A DNA stretch of 64,000 nt from Pseudomonadota bacterium (lineage in GTDB: Bacteria > Pseudomonadota > Alphaproteobacteria > Rhizobiales > Beijerinckiaceae), in contig JAJXWB010000009.1 of NCBI GenBank assembly GCA_021781815.1, forward strand, positions 80,554 to 144,553. The letters are read 5' to 3'. Each line of letters starts with the position of its first letter. The first letter of the stretch is position 1. The notes below the pieces were generated by a model that ran no database searches, was not told the origin of the DNA, and saw only the letters and a list, made by a program, of their open reading frames with translations. Positions 30,801-39,054 of the stretch are shown here, in pieces. The translations under genes and the position numbers were made by a program.

Positions 30801-31405
30801 ATCTCGACATCCGCGGCGCGGGCAATCTGCTCGGCGACGAACAGTCCGGGCACATCAAGGAAGTCGGCTACGAACTCTATCAGCAGATGCTGACCGACGC
30901 GATCGAGGCGCTGAAAGCGGGCGATGAGGAGCCGGCGGAGGAATTGTGGTCGCCAACGATCACGGTCGGCGCCCCCGTGACGATTCCGGAAGATTATATA
31001 GAGGATCTGCAACTCCGGCTGCAGCTCTATCGCCGTTTGTCGAGCATCGTGAACGAGGAGGAAATCGAATCCTTCGCCGCCGAGATGATCGATCGTTTCG
31101 GCCCGCTTCCGCCGGAGGTCGACCAGCTCATGGAGATCGTCGCCATCAAGGCGCTCGCCCGCAAGGCGCATGTCGAGAAGATCGAGGCCGGGCCGAAGGG
31201 CGTCATCGTCGCGTTCCGCGACAATTCCTTCGCCAATCCGCAGGGGCTCGTGCGCTTCGTGACGGAGCAAGGGCCGCGCGCGAAGGTGCGGCCAGACATG
31301 AAAATCGTTTTTGCTCGGGACTTCGAGGATGCGAAAGAACGCCTCGACGGCGCCCGACAAATCCTGCGCACGCTGGTGGCGCTGGCGCAGAGGAAGGCGG
31401 CCTAG
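27884..31405 (+). CDS. mfd: transcription-repair coupling factor Mfd
   Basis: An 1173-aa DNA translocase that removes RNA polymerase stalled at lesions and recruits UvrA. The order is a UvrB-like N-terminal module, an RNA-polymerase-interacting domain (GDLVVHVDHGVGRFVG), a RecG-like helicase core with Walker A GDVGFGKTEVAL and DEEQHFGVGHKE, TRG motif, and the C-terminal autoinhibitory domain. The start is a TTG at 27884, the only start before an in-frame stop at 27857, and it gives the expected N-terminus. Confidence 0.97.
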   Translation: MNQTKHLQSAVRELERGGAVTLSRAPDGFDAFAAADLARALAAKAEGRSVVLVHVARDGQRSRAFQEAFAFAAPEMEVLDFPSWDCQPYDRVSPNAAITARRMTALSRLARSATSEARPRVLCTTVNALVQRVAPLRNVASDTFSAAPGNVVKTDDLARWLETNGFLRSSTVRETGEYAMRGGIVDLFAPGMPTPIRLDFFGDTLETIRPFDPETQRSTGQLRSLDLVPMSEAQLTTETMRRFRQAYVANFGAETRGDMLYEAISEGRRHPGMEHWLPLFYEHMDTLFDYLHGAPLLLDALAEDAAGERLTQAKDYYDARRESYDADPSGSGYKPLQPDTLYLRPEEFRALLDGTPLVRFTPFALPEGSSGVNIDLGASAGRSFAPERADENANVFEAAVRHIEALRREGRSVIVAGWSDGSRERLGHVLGEHGLSKTEPVASLAQAIGARGVALAVIGLEQGFVAGDLAVIGEQDILGDRLVRVRKKHKRGDQILHEVGALSAGDLVVHVDHGVGRFVGLTQIQAVGVPHDCLELHYAGGDKLYLPVENLELLSRYGSEDQEAQLDRLGGVGWQTRKARMKKRIREIAHGLIKLAAQRMLQKAPPLVPPPGLYDEFCARFPYDETEDQDAAIEATLDDMASGRPMDRLICGDVGFGKTEVALRAAFAAALNGKQVAVVVPTTLLARQHYKTFTQRFAGLPIKIAQMSRMVSSADLKAAKAGVASGDVDIVVGTHAVLGKTVSFRDLGLVVIDEEQHFGVGHKERLKELRSEVHVLTLSATPIPRTLQLALTGVRELSIIATPPVDRLAVRTFIAPFDDLIVREALLRERYRGGQSFYVCPRIEDLDEATAFLRQNLPEAKFVVAHGQMSATELEEKMSAFYDGKYDVLVSTAIVESGLDIPTANTMIVHRADMFGLGQLYQLRGRVGRSKTRAYALFTVPAKRQMTPQAEKRLKVLQSLDTLGAGFQLASHDLDIRGAGNLLGDEQSGHIKEVGYELYQQMLTDAIEALKAGDEEPAEELWSPTITVGAPVTIPEDYIEDLQLRLQLYRRLSSIVNEEEIESFAAEMIDRFGPLPPEVDQLMEIVAIKALARKAHVEKIEAGPKGVIVAFRDNSFANPQGLVRFVTEQGPRAKVRPDMKIVFARDFEDAKERLDGARQILRTLVALAQRKAA

Positions 31406-31504
31406 CACATAGCCGCGCGCGCCCGGCTCCCCCTCCCGACCGGCCCGGCGCGGCCCGTTCCGGTTGCTTGCCAAGCTGTTGCATCCCCGCCAGATTGCGC
31501 CGGC

Positions 31505-32224
31505 ATGACCGACATCGAGCCCCTGTCCTCCCAGCATCCGCCCCGCCCGCGCGGGCTGGCGGGTCGCATTCGCGCTTATTTTCTCACAGGCGTTGTCATC
31601 GCCGGCCCGGTCGCGATCACAGCCTGGATCGTCTTCTGGTTCGTCGACACGGTCGATCGCGTCATCAGGCCCCTGATTCCGGTCGACCTCTGGCCGGACG
31701 CCTATTTGCACGTGCCAGGCGTCGGCGTGCTGCTTGCATTCGCAGGTCTGACGCTGCTCGGCTTTCTTGCCGCCAATCTGCTGGGACGCACGCTCATCCG
31801 GGTGAGCGAGAACATTCTCAACCGCATGCCGATCGTGCGCGGAATCTACAAGGGCGCAAAACAATTGTTCGAGACCGCATTCTCACAGCAGGGCGCATCG
31901 TTCCGCCGTGTCGGCCTCGTCCAGTATCCAGCGCCCGGCATGTGGTCCATCGTGTTCATCTCGACGCCGCCCGGCGAACGCGTGAAGTCGGCGATCGGCG
32001 CCGGCGAGACGCCATACGTTTCGGTGTTCCTGCCCTGCACGCCCAATCCCACAACCGGATTCTTTTTCTACCTGCCGGTCGCCGAGGTGATCGATCTCGA
32101 CATTTCTCCGGACGAAGCTGCGAAACTCATCATGTCGGCGGGGCTGATCCAGCCGAATGCGGTCGCAGCTCTCGCGCGGAACGGCAAGCGAAAGGCGGAC
32201 GCGCCGCCGCTTTCGGCGAGCTAG
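31505..32224 (+). CDS. DUF502 family membrane protein
   Basis: A 239-aa protein with two strong transmembrane segments (about residues 27-49 and 72-92) and a soluble beta-rich C-terminal domain. The segments RIRAYFLTGVVIAGPVAIT, the PGxG turn and the NRMPIVRGIYKGAKQ stretch mark the DUF502 family, whose function is unknown. It follows mfd by 100 bases. Its TAG stop and that of the convergent nnr gene share the four bases CTAG at 32221-32224. Confidence 0.88.
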   Translation: MTDIEPLSSQHPPRPRGLAGRIRAYFLTGVVIAGPVAITAWIVFWFVDTVDRVIRPLIPVDLWPDAYLHVPGVGVLLAFAGLTLLGFLAANLLGRTLIRVSENILNRMPIVRGIYKGAKQLFETAFSQQGASFRRVGLVQYPAPGMWSIVFISTPPGERVKSAIGAGETPYVSVFLPCTPNPTTGFFFYLPVAEVIDLDISPDEAAKLIMSAGLIQPNAVAALARNGKRKADAPPLSAS

Positions 32225-33720
32225 GCCGTCAGACCCCGCCAGACTTTTGGCAGCGACTCCGAAATATCTTCGGCGATCAGGCCCGGGCCGAAAGCGTTTG
32301 CCGCCTCGCCGTGCATCCAGACGGCTGCGCTCGCGGCCTCGAAGGCGGGCATGTCCTGCGCCAGAAGACCACAGATGACGCCCGCCAGCACGTCGCCCGA
32401 ACCGGCGGTGGCAAGCCAGGGCGGAGCGTTCGACGCGATCGAGGCCCGGCCGTCCGGCGCGGCCACCACAGTGTCCGGCCCCTTGAACACGACCCAGGCG
32501 CCCGAGCGCGCCGCGGCTTCGCGCGCCCGGTCCAGTTTGCTTCCCGCGCTCGGGCCGAACAGGCGCGAGAACTCGCCCGCGTGCGGCGTCAGTATGGCCG
32601 GGCCGCGCGCGCGCGCGATCATCTCAAACAGACGCTCGGGCGCGCCGGCGAACGAGGTGAACGCGTCGGCGTCAAGCACACAGGCGCGCTCGGCCTCGCC
32701 CGGCGCCAGAGCCGTTTCAACCAGCGCGCAGGTCGGCTCGCCGATCCCGAGGCCGGGGCCGAGCGCAATCGCGTTTTTCCGCGGATCGGCGAGCAGAGCC
32801 GCGAGCCCGCGCGGCCCGTCGCTCCGGCGCACCATGATCGCCGTCAGCGCCGCTGCGTTAACCATCAGCGCGTCGGACGGCGATGCGATCGTGACCAGCC
32901 CGGCCCCCGCTCGCAGCGCGCCTCGGGCGGCAAGGCGCGCCGCGCCGGTCGACGCCATGCCACCGGACACGACAAGGGCATGGCCGCGTGTGTATTTGTG
33001 CCCATCGAGCCTCGGAACCGGAAGGACGGCGCGCCAGAGTTCCGGGACATTCCAGGCCGCCTTCGGCGCGATTTCGGCGAGCACGGCCACATTCACGCCG
33101 ATGTCTGCGCACGTCGTTGCGCCGCAGAGGGCGCGGCCGGGCAGGAGCAGATGGCCGGGCTTCAAGCGAAAGAAGGTGACGGTCGCATCGGCCTCGATTG
33201 CGACGCCGCGCACGGCGCCGGTCGCGCCGTCGACTCCCGACGGCGTGTCGACGGCGAGCACAGTTCCCTTCTCGGCCCCGCGCCAGGCGTTCACGCGCAC
33301 GACAAGCGCGCGGGCCGCGCCATCGAGATCGCGCGCCAGCCCCGCGCCGAACAGGGCGTCGATGACGAGATCGACGTGCGCGAGATCGATGGACTCGACC
33401 CGCGGCGCGTCCCTGTTCCACAGCGCCGCCGCCCAGGCCGCGTCGCCCTTCAGGGCGGCAGGATCGCCGAGCGCAAAGACCTCGACGTCGAAACCCATTT
33501 CGCGCAACGCATGCGCGGCGACATAGCCGTCGCCGCCATTATTGCCGGGGCCGCACAGCGCCGCGACCTTGGCCCCGCCGCGCCGGCGCAGCAGAGTGGC
33601 GGCGCGATCGGCCACCGCGCGGCCCGCCGCCGCCATCAGGGCCGCACCGGAGCCGCCGGCGGCGATCGTGAGGCGATCCGCCTCGCCCATTTCGGCCGTC
33701 GTGAGAAGCTCGACGCTCAT
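32221..33720 (-). CDS. nnr: bifunctional NAD(P)H-hydrate epimerase / ADP-dependent dehydratase
   Basis: A 499-aa metabolite-repair enzyme that restores damaged NAD(P)H hydrates. The N-terminal YjeF_N epimerase half has the GPGNNGGDGYVAA loop; the C-terminal ribokinase-like dehydratase half has LTPHAGEF and GSGDVLAG, the latter with the catalytic Asp. The fusion length is that of E. coli Nnr. It converges on the DUF502 gene with a four-base shared stop region. Confidence 0.96.
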   Translation of the reverse strand: MSVELLTTAEMGEADRLTIAAGGSGAALMAAAGRAVADRAATLLRRRGGAKVAALCGPGNNGGDGYVAAHALREMGFDVEVFALGDPAALKGDAAWAAALWNRDAPRVESIDLAHVDLVIDALFGAGLARDLDGAARALVVRVNAWRGAEKGTVLAVDTPSGVDGATGAVRGVAIEADATVTFFRLKPGHLLLPGRALCGATTCADIGVNVAVLAEIAPKAAWNVPELWRAVLPVPRLDGHKYTRGHALVVSGGMASTGAARLAARGALRAGAGLVTIASPSDALMVNAAALTAIMVRRSDGPRGLAALLADPRKNAIALGPGLGIGEPTCALVETALAPGEAERACVLDADAFTSFAGAPERLFEMIARARGPAILTPHAGEFSRLFGPSAGSKLDRAREAAARSGAWVVFKGPDTVVAAPDGRASIASNAPPWLATAGSGDVLAGVICGLLAQDMPAFEAASAAVWMHGEAANAFGPGLIAEDISESLPKVWRGLTA

Positions 33721-33779
33721 TGCCTGTCCTGCGCGCGGTGACAGCCGCGCCGCATTGTGGCGGAGGAATCCGGCGCGCG

Positions 33780-34088
33780 CTACGGGGCGGGAGGATCATT
33801 CAATCGGGGCAGGCCGCGGCGCAGTTGCTCGAGGTCTTCGTCGCTGATCCGGCCCATCAGAAGATCGCGCGCCAATTTCCAGACCGGCGCAGGCGCGCCC
33901 GAGCCTGTCGCCGCGCCGTGCCCTGCGATCGCGCGGACGCGCGGATCGGCGCGAAGCTCCGCGCGAACGCGGTCGGCGGCGCAATAGTCCCAGTCGTCGA
34001 TGTCGATCGGCCCCAGCATTGCGCAATCCGTCCGCCTCGGCGCGCGAAAATGACGGAGATGCGCCGCGCCGCCAGTGTCGAAGGTCAT
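33780..34088 (-). CDS. hypothetical protein
   Basis: A 102-aa soluble protein I do not recognise. It begins MTFDTGGAAHLRHFRAP, has a DIDDWDYCAADRVRAELRADP stretch split by one Cys, and ends in a helical DEDLEQLRRGLPRLN segment. The codon usage and a GGAG 9 bases before the ATG support a real gene. It is divergent from the CoA-ester lyase gene, sharing its 118-base promoter region, and lies 59 bases after the start of nnr on the same strand. Confidence 0.6.
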   Translation of the reverse strand: MTFDTGGAAHLRHFRAPRRTDCAMLGPIDIDDWDYCAADRVRAELRADPRVRAIAGHGAATGSGAPAPVWKLARDLLMGRISDEDLEQLRRGLPRLNDPPAP

Positions 34089-34164
34089 GCGGCTGCGCTC
34101 CGCGACGACGTGACGCTTCGATGAAACCGGGATGGCTGCGGTTGCGCGGCAGCGGTTTTCCCAC

Positions 34165-34185
34165 TATTGCGCATCGCAATATACT
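34165..34185 (+). promoter_or_regulatory. operator-like palindrome over a -10 box ahead of the CoA-ester lyase gene
   Basis: TATTGCG-CAT-CGCAATA (34165-34181) is a perfect 7-base dyad. It overlaps TATACT at 34180-34185, a good -10 match whose -35 partner is weak. Transcription from it would give a leader of about 15 bases with GGGAG at 34194-34198 before the ATG at 34207. The position suggests a repressor operator. It resembles no operator I can name with certainty. Confidence 0.5.
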
Positions 34186-34206
34186 CGTCATTCGGGAGCC
34201 GCGACC

Positions 34207-35250
34207 ATGAAATCTCCGCGCAAGTTCTTCGAGCCGCTTGCCATCGGCGCCCCGCAACCGCTGCGCGAACCGCCGGTGCGTGTCGAGCGCATGATCCATT
34301 TCGTGCCGACGCATCTCGAAAAGGTGCGCGCCAAGGCCGGCGACATGGCCAGGACCGTGGACGTGATCCTCGGCAATCTCGAAGACGCTATCCCTGCGGA
34401 CGCCAAGGAGGCGGCGCGCAAGGGATTCATCGAGATGGGCCAGAAATTCGATTTCGGCTCCACGGGCTTGTGGACCCGCATCAATTGCCTGAATTCGCCG
34501 TGGGCGCTCGACGACATCACGGAGATTGTCGGAACGATCGGCGACAAGCTCGACGTCATGATGCTGCCCAAGGTCGAAGGCCCCTGGGACATCCATTATC
34601 TCGATCAATTGCTGGCGCAACTCGAAGCGCGCCACAATGTCAGGAAGCCGATCCAGATCCACGCCATTCTGGAGACGGCGGAAGGCGTGAAGAACGTCGA
34701 GCAAATCGCGCTGGCTTCGCCGCGCATGCACGGCATGAGTCTGGGGCCGGCCGACCTCGCGGCCTCGCGCGCAATGAAGACGACGCGCGTCGGCGGCGGC
34801 CACCCGGACTACAAGGTCATTTCCGATCCGACCGCCGACGGCGGGCCGCGCACGAGCGCGCAGCAGGATCTCTGGCACTACACCATCGCCAAGATGGTCG
34901 ACGCCTGCATGTCGGCCGGCATCAAGGCCTTCTACGGGCCTTTCGGCGACATCGCCGACGAGGCGGCCTGCGAGGCGCAGTTCCGCAACGCCTTTCTCAT
35001 GGGCTGCGCCGGCGCGTGGTCGCTGCACCCCTCGCAGGTCGCCATCGCCAAGCGCGTGTTCTCGCCGGACCCGAAGGAGGTTGCTTTCGCCCGGCGCATT
35101 CTGGAGGCCATGCCCAACGGCTCGGGCGTCGTGATGATCGACGGCAAGATGCAGGACGACGCGACCTGGAAGCAGGCCAAGGTCATGATCGACCTGGCCA
35201 GGCAGGTCGCCGCCAAAGACGCGGAATTCGCCGCGGCCTACGGCTTTTGA
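34207..35250 (+). CDS. mcl: HpcH/HpaI-family CoA-ester lyase, probably L-malyl-CoA/beta-methylmalyl-CoA lyase
   Basis: A 347-aa (beta/alpha)8-barrel lyase of the citrate-lyase beta-like group. The metal and substrate motifs are visible: [38 protein letters not shown] with the metal-binding Glu, and [10 protein letters not shown]. Such enzymes split malyl-CoA to glyoxylate and acetyl-CoA, as in the serine cycle or ethylmalonyl-CoA pathway, or beta-methylmalyl-CoA. Which reaction applies cannot be told from sequence alone. The start at 34207 has a good GGGAG; an upstream in-frame ATG at 34132 would place the palindrome inside the gene and is unlikely. Confidence 0.78.
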   Translation: MKSPRKFFEPLAIGAPQPLREPPVRVERMIHFVPTHLEKVRAKAGDMARTVDVILGNLEDAIPADAKEAARKGFIEMGQKFDFGSTGLWTRINCLNSPWALDDITEIVGTIGDKLDVMMLPKVEGPWDIHYLDQLLAQLEARHNVRKPIQIHAILETAEGVKNVEQIALASPRMHGMSLGPADLAASRAMKTTRVGGGHPDYKVISDPTADGGPRTSAQQDLWHYTIAKMVDACMSAGIKAFYGPFGDIADEAACEAQFRNAFLMGCAGAWSLHPSQVAIAKRVFSPDPKEVAFARRILEAMPNGSGVVMIDGKMQDDATWKQAKVMIDLARQVAAKDAEFAAAYGF

Positions 35251-35259
35251 GCCAACGGA

Positions 35260-35288
35260 TTGACATTGGTGCGTCGGAGCACTAGCTC
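35260..35288 (+). promoter_or_regulatory. candidate promoter for hspQ
   Basis: A consensus -35 TTGACA at 35260-35265 is followed after 17 bases by TAGCTC at 35283-35288, a poor -10. It lies 45 bases ahead of the hspQ start, in the short gap after the lyase gene. The -35 is convincing, the whole promoter less so. Confidence 0.3.
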
Positions 35289-35332
35289 CCACGGCCGGTT
35301 CGGGGATTGTTCAGGCGGGCGCGGCGCGGATC

Positions 35333-35671
35333 ATGGGCGGCAGTCGCGAAAGGATCGCGAAGTTCGGGATCGGACAGGTGGTCAGGCACCGCCGCTACCC
35401 GTTTCGCGGCGTGATTTACGACGTCGACCCCGTGTTCGCCAACACCGACGAATGGTGGCTTGCGATTCCGGAAGAGGTGCGCCCGCGCAAGGATCAGCCG
35501 TTCTATCACCTGTTCGCGGAGAACGCCGAAACCGAGTATGTGGCCTATGTCTCCGAGCAGAACCTGCTGCCGGACCTGTCGGGCGAGCCGATGCGCCACC
35601 CCCAGATCGACGAAATCTTCGTGCGGACGGACGAGGGCGCCTACAAGCTCAAACCCGGCCGCAGCCATTGA
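35333..35671 (+). CDS. hspQ: heat-shock protein HspQ (hemimethylated-DNA-binding family)
   Basis: A 112-aa YccV/HspQ-family protein. The start AKFGIGQVVRHRRYPFRGVI and the VDPVFANTDEWW region with QPFYHLFAE are characteristic. In enterobacteria HspQ modulates Lon as a substrate and specificity enhancer and affects DnaA stability; lon is present 21 kb away in this window. It follows the lyase gene by about 80 bases and converges on a rhodanese gene. Confidence 0.9.
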   Translation: MGGSRERIAKFGIGQVVRHRRYPFRGVIYDVDPVFANTDEWWLAIPEEVRPRKDQPFYHLFAENAETEYVAYVSEQNLLPDLSGEPMRHPQIDEIFVRTDEGAYKLKPGRSH

Positions 35672-35697
35672 TCCGCAGCGCCCGGTAATCGGCTGGA

Positions 35698-36114
35698 TCA
35701 ATCCTCGCCCGGCGCATGCTCCGGCAGTTCCACCTGCCCGCCCGCGCGCTTCCACGCGACATAGCCGCCCGCCATATGGCAGACGGGGTGGAGGCCCATG
35801 CGTTTGGCGACAACGGTCGCCAGCGCCGAGCGCAGTCCGCCCGCGCAGAAGAAGACAAATTTCTTGTCCGCGCTGAATACCGGATGATGGGAGGGGTTCT
35901 TTGGATCGATCCGGAACTCCATGACGCCGCGCGGGCAATGCACGGCGCCGGGAACCCGCCCTTCCCTTTCCAGTTCGCGGATGTCCCGCAGATCGATGAA
36001 AGCGACGTCGGGATTTCCGTACAGCTCCATCGCCTGCCGGACGGAAACCGTTTCGATTTCGCGCTCGGCCTCATCGATAAGATCGTCGACCCCGAGAATG
36101 ATCTTCTGTCCCAT
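35698..36114 (-). CDS. rhodanese-domain protein
   Basis: A 138-aa single-domain sulfurtransferase-like protein. The active-site loop has Cys90 in FFCAGGLRSA, and the N-terminal CH2A-like stretch AFIDLRDIREL and the GAVHCPRG segment are present. Such proteins carry persulfide sulfur or act in thiol detoxification. There is no signal peptide, so it should be cytoplasmic. It starts about 85 bases downstream of the IalB gene, beyond that gene's terminator. Confidence 0.85.
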   Translation of the reverse strand: MGQKIILGVDDLIDEAEREIETVSVRQAMELYGNPDVAFIDLRDIRELEREGRVPGAVHCPRGVMEFRIDPKNPSHHPVFSADKKFVFFCAGGLRSALATVVAKRMGLHPVCHMAGGYVAWKRAGGQVELPEHAPGED

Positions 36115-36148
36115 GATTCAATCCTGGCCTGAATTGGCGGACGCGCAC

Positions 36149-36176
36149 AAAAAAGGCGCGGGCTTGCCCGCGCCTT
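36149..36176 (-). terminator. intrinsic terminator of the IalB gene
   Basis: On the minus strand, AAGGCGCGGG-CAAG-CCCGCGCCTT is a 10-base-pair stem followed by TTTT, about 25 bases past the IalB-gene stop. It isolates the rhodanese gene downstream. Confidence 0.88.
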
Positions 36177-36200
36177 GGAAGACCGCTGTCGTCGCGATCC

Positions 36201-36959
36201 TTATTTCGCCGCTGGCGCGGCCGGAGCAGGCGCTGCCGGGGCCGCAGGAGCCGCCGGAGCCGCTGCGCCCTTCTGCGCGTCGAGCTTCTTGCGCTCGTCC
36301 TCGGCCTTCTTCTGCAACTGTTCCTGAAGCTGCTTCTGCTGCTGCTCCAGCACCTTGGGGTCGATCGCAGGACCGTCGAACGCCTTGCCGAAGCCATCAA
36401 GCGGCATGGCGAACGTGACTTCCGCGTTCACGCCGTTCTTGACGGAGACGAGGATGGTCTGGCCCTTTTTCATGGAATCGATCGTCGCCTGCTTCACCTT
36501 CGCCTCGGCGAAGCAGCCGTTCGGGAAGCAGATTTCAAAGCTGCCCTCGATCTGTGCGCCCTTGTCCACAGAAAAACGGAAGCCCGGACGCAGCATAAGT
36601 CCAACCGGCATCAGGAAACGGACGATCTTGGCCTCGTCGCCCTTGATGTCGTAAACGGCGACCGCAAGCACCGGCGGCTGATCGGCCTGCGTGCCGAAAT
36701 CGCGCGTCGTGTAGCAGACTTCCTTGCCAGCAGCCTGGTCCTGACCGCAAACCTTTGTCCAGTCGGCCTGGGCCGGGTGCAATTCCACCCGCATCGGCCC
36801 TTGCGCCTGCTGGCCGCCCTGCGGCTGAGCCTGCTGGGCCGGCGCCGGCTGCGGGGCGGCTGGCTTGGAGGTCTTGGGCGCCTGCGCGAACGCGCTCCCG
36901 GCGAACGTGATCGCCCCGGCGACGATCGCCGCGCCGATGAGCTTCGTTTTTGACGGCAT
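36201..36959 (-). CDS. invasion-associated locus B (IalB) family exported protein
   Basis: A 252-aa periplasmic protein with a Sec signal (cleavage after AFA, about residue 25). A Pro/Gln-rich linker follows, then the IalB domain with paired cysteines (KVCGQDQAAGKEVCYTTRD and ICFPNGCFAEA), a coiled-coil of Gln and Lys, and an Ala-Pro repeat tail. The family is widespread in Hyphomicrobiales; the role is uncertain outside Bartonella. I start at the ATG at 36957-36959, preceded by AAGGGAAG, since the longer frame puts 37 residues before the signal peptide. Confidence 0.85.
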   Translation of the reverse strand: MPSKTKLIGAAIVAGAITFAGSAFAQAPKTSKPAAPQPAPAQQAQPQGGQQAQGPMRVELHPAQADWTKVCGQDQAAGKEVCYTTRDFGTQADQPPVLAVAVYDIKGDEAKIVRFLMPVGLMLRPGFRFSVDKGAQIEGSFEICFPNGCFAEAKVKQATIDSMKKGQTILVSVKNGVNAEVTFAMPLDGFGKAFDGPAIDPKVLEQQQKQLQEQLQKKAEDERKKLDAQKGAAAPAAPAAPAAPAPAAPAAK

Positions 36960-37203
36960 GAAACTTCCCTTCCAAAGAATCTCGTCTGCGCCTGCGGCGC
37001 CGCCGCCGGCCGAGGCGAACACTTCGCCAGGAGGCGGCGCGGCGGCCGGCCCTCCCGCGTCGAAGCGCACGCGCTCATCACCCGTGATTACGGCGACACA
37101 GTGGCGGCGACCTCATAGCCGCTTTGTGGCGCTGACGCCAGCGGGGAATCGTCGCATCGCCGCTCGCCCTGACGCCGCCACGCAGCTCGCATAGACTTGT
37201 TTC

Positions 37204-39054
37204 ATGACATCGCAATCGATTCGCGGGCAATTCCGCTTCTCGCGGCGCGCCCTGCTCGGCGCAATGGCAGGAGCGCCGGCGCTTCTGGCCACATCGAAGC
37301 CTGCAACGGCGTCCGGCCGGATCTCGCATGGCATCGCGATGCACGGCCTGCCGGCATTGCCGCCGGATTTTACACATCTGCCCTACGCGGATCCGCGCGC
37401 GCCGAAGGGGGGACGCCTGTCGATCGCCTTTCAGGGCACGTTCGACAGTCTCAATCCTTATAATCTCAAGTCCGGCTCTGCGGCGCAGGGGCTCGCCGGC
37501 AACGTATACCAGTCTCTGATGATGCGATCGCTCGATGAGCCGTTCACGCTCTACGGCCTCATCGCCCAGTCGATCGAAACAGACGACGACCGCAGTTACG
37601 TGATCTTCCGCCTCGATCCTCGCGCGACATTTTCGGACGGCGCGCCAATCACCGCGGCGGATGTGCTGTTCACTTTCGATCTGCTCAAGACCAGGGGCCG
37701 ACCGCAGCAGCGAATCGCCTACGGTCTGGCGCGCGCGGTCGAGGCGCTGGACACGCACACCGTTCGTTATGACCTGTCCGGCGCCAACGACCGCGAATTG
37801 CCGCTCACGCTCGCCTTCATGCCTGTGCTGCCCAGGCACAAGACCAGCGTCGAGCGATTTCCGGATTCGACGATCGATATCCCGACAGCCTCGGGGCCAT
37901 ACGTCATCGCGAGCATCAAGCCTGGCGAAGAACTGCTGCTCAGACGCAATCCCGACTATTGGGGACGCGATCTGCCGGTCTGCCGCGGCCAATACAATTT
38001 CGACGAAATCGCGATTTCCTACTATCGCGACGCCAGCAGCATGTTCGAGAGCTTCAAGGCCGGCCTCATCGATTATCGCGACGAGACCAATCCAACGCGC
38101 TGGACGACAGGTTACGACTTTCCCGCCATGCGCGACGGCCGCGTCAGGCGCGAGCAATTGAAGGTTGGCGTTCCGCGCGGCATGGAGGGCTTCGCGTTCA
38201 ACACGCGCCGGGAACTCTTCCGGGATCTGCGCGTGCGCGAGGCGCTCGCGATCATGTTCGACTTCGAATGGATCAACCGCAATCTCTTCGACGGCGTCTA
38301 CACGCGCACGACCAGCTTTTTCGACAATTCGGAACTCGCCTCGACAGGGCGTCGCGCGAGCCTCGCCGAGCGCGCGTTGCTGCAATCGTTTCCGGGCGCT
38401 GTGCGCGACGACATTCTCGATGGGCGCTGGCGGCCCTATGTGACTGACGGCAGCGGGCGCGATCGCGAGCAGGCGCGGCAGGCTCTGGCCCTGCTCGAAC
38501 AGGCCGGCTGGCGCATCGAAAACGGCGTCCTGGAAAAGGACGGCGAACAATTCGCCTTCGAGATCATGGCCGTCGATCGCACGCAGGAGCGACTGGCGTT
38601 AAACTACGCCTCGACGTTGCGCCGCGTCGGCGTCCTCGCGAAAGTGCGCACCGTCGATGAAGTGCAGTATCAGCGTCGCCGACAGCGTTTCGACTTCGAC
38701 ATGATGCTCGGATCGTGGATCGCTTCCGCCTCGCCCGGCAACGAGCAGCGGATGCGGTGGGGCTCGGCGAGCGCCGGCCAGGAGGCGTCGTTCAATCTCG
38801 CCGGCGCTTCGTCGCCTGCAATCGACGCGCTGATCGCAGCGATGCTGGCGGCAAAGTCACGCGAGGATTTCGTGACCGCCGTCCGCGCTTACGACCGCGT
38901 CCTGCTGTCCGGTTTCTACATCGTTCCGCTCTATCATTCCGTCTATCAATGGGACGCCTACTGGACGCGAATCGCGCGGCCGGCGATCCTGCCGCAATGG
39001 GCGGCGCCGCTGTTCGGCGCGACCCTCGATACATGGTGGAGACAATCGCCATGA
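37204..39054 (+). CDS. ABC transporter substrate-binding protein, peptide/nickel (family 5) type
   Basis: A 616-aa periplasmic binding protein with a twin-arginine-type signal (R14-R15 in FSRRALLGA). The family 5 signature is seen in ITAADVLFTFDLLK and the YWGRDLP region; the N-terminal part matches the YejA-like group (LPYADPRAPKGGRL). It would bind oligopeptides or related solutes for an ABC importer. No permease or ATPase genes adjoin it. Its stop overlaps the next gene (ATGA), so the two are cotranslated. Confidence 0.9.
   Translation: MTSQSIRGQFRFSRRALLGAMAGAPALLATSKPATASGRISHGIAMHGLPALPPDFTHLPYADPRAPKGGRLSIAFQGTFDSLNPYNLKSGSAAQGLAGNVYQSLMMRSLDEPFTLYGLIAQSIETDDDRSYVIFRLDPRATFSDGAPITAADVLFTFDLLKTRGRPQQRIAYGLARAVEALDTHTVRYDLSGANDRELPLTLAFMPVLPRHKTSVERFPDSTIDIPTASGPYVIASIKPGEELLLRRNPDYWGRDLPVCRGQYNFDEIAISYYRDASSMFESFKAGLIDYRDETNPTRWTTGYDFPAMRDGRVRREQLKVGVPRGMEGFAFNTRRELFRDLRVREALAIMFDFEWINRNLFDGVYTRTTSFFDNSELASTGRRASLAERALLQSFPGAVRDDILDGRWRPYVTDGSGRDREQARQALALLEQAGWRIENGVLEKDGEQFAFEIMAVDRTQERLALNYASTLRRVGVLAKVRTVDEVQYQRRRQRFDFDMMLGSWIASASPGNEQRMRWGSASAGQEASFNLAGASSPAIDALIAAMLAAKSREDFVTAVRAYDRVLLSGFYIVPLYHSVYQWDAYWTRIARPAILPQWAAPLFGATLDTWWRQSP

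Noticed and set aside
34132..34206. Upstream in-frame start for the CoA-ester lyase
   Set aside because: It would put the -10 box, palindrome and GGGAG inside the gene and adds 25 residues unlike the family.
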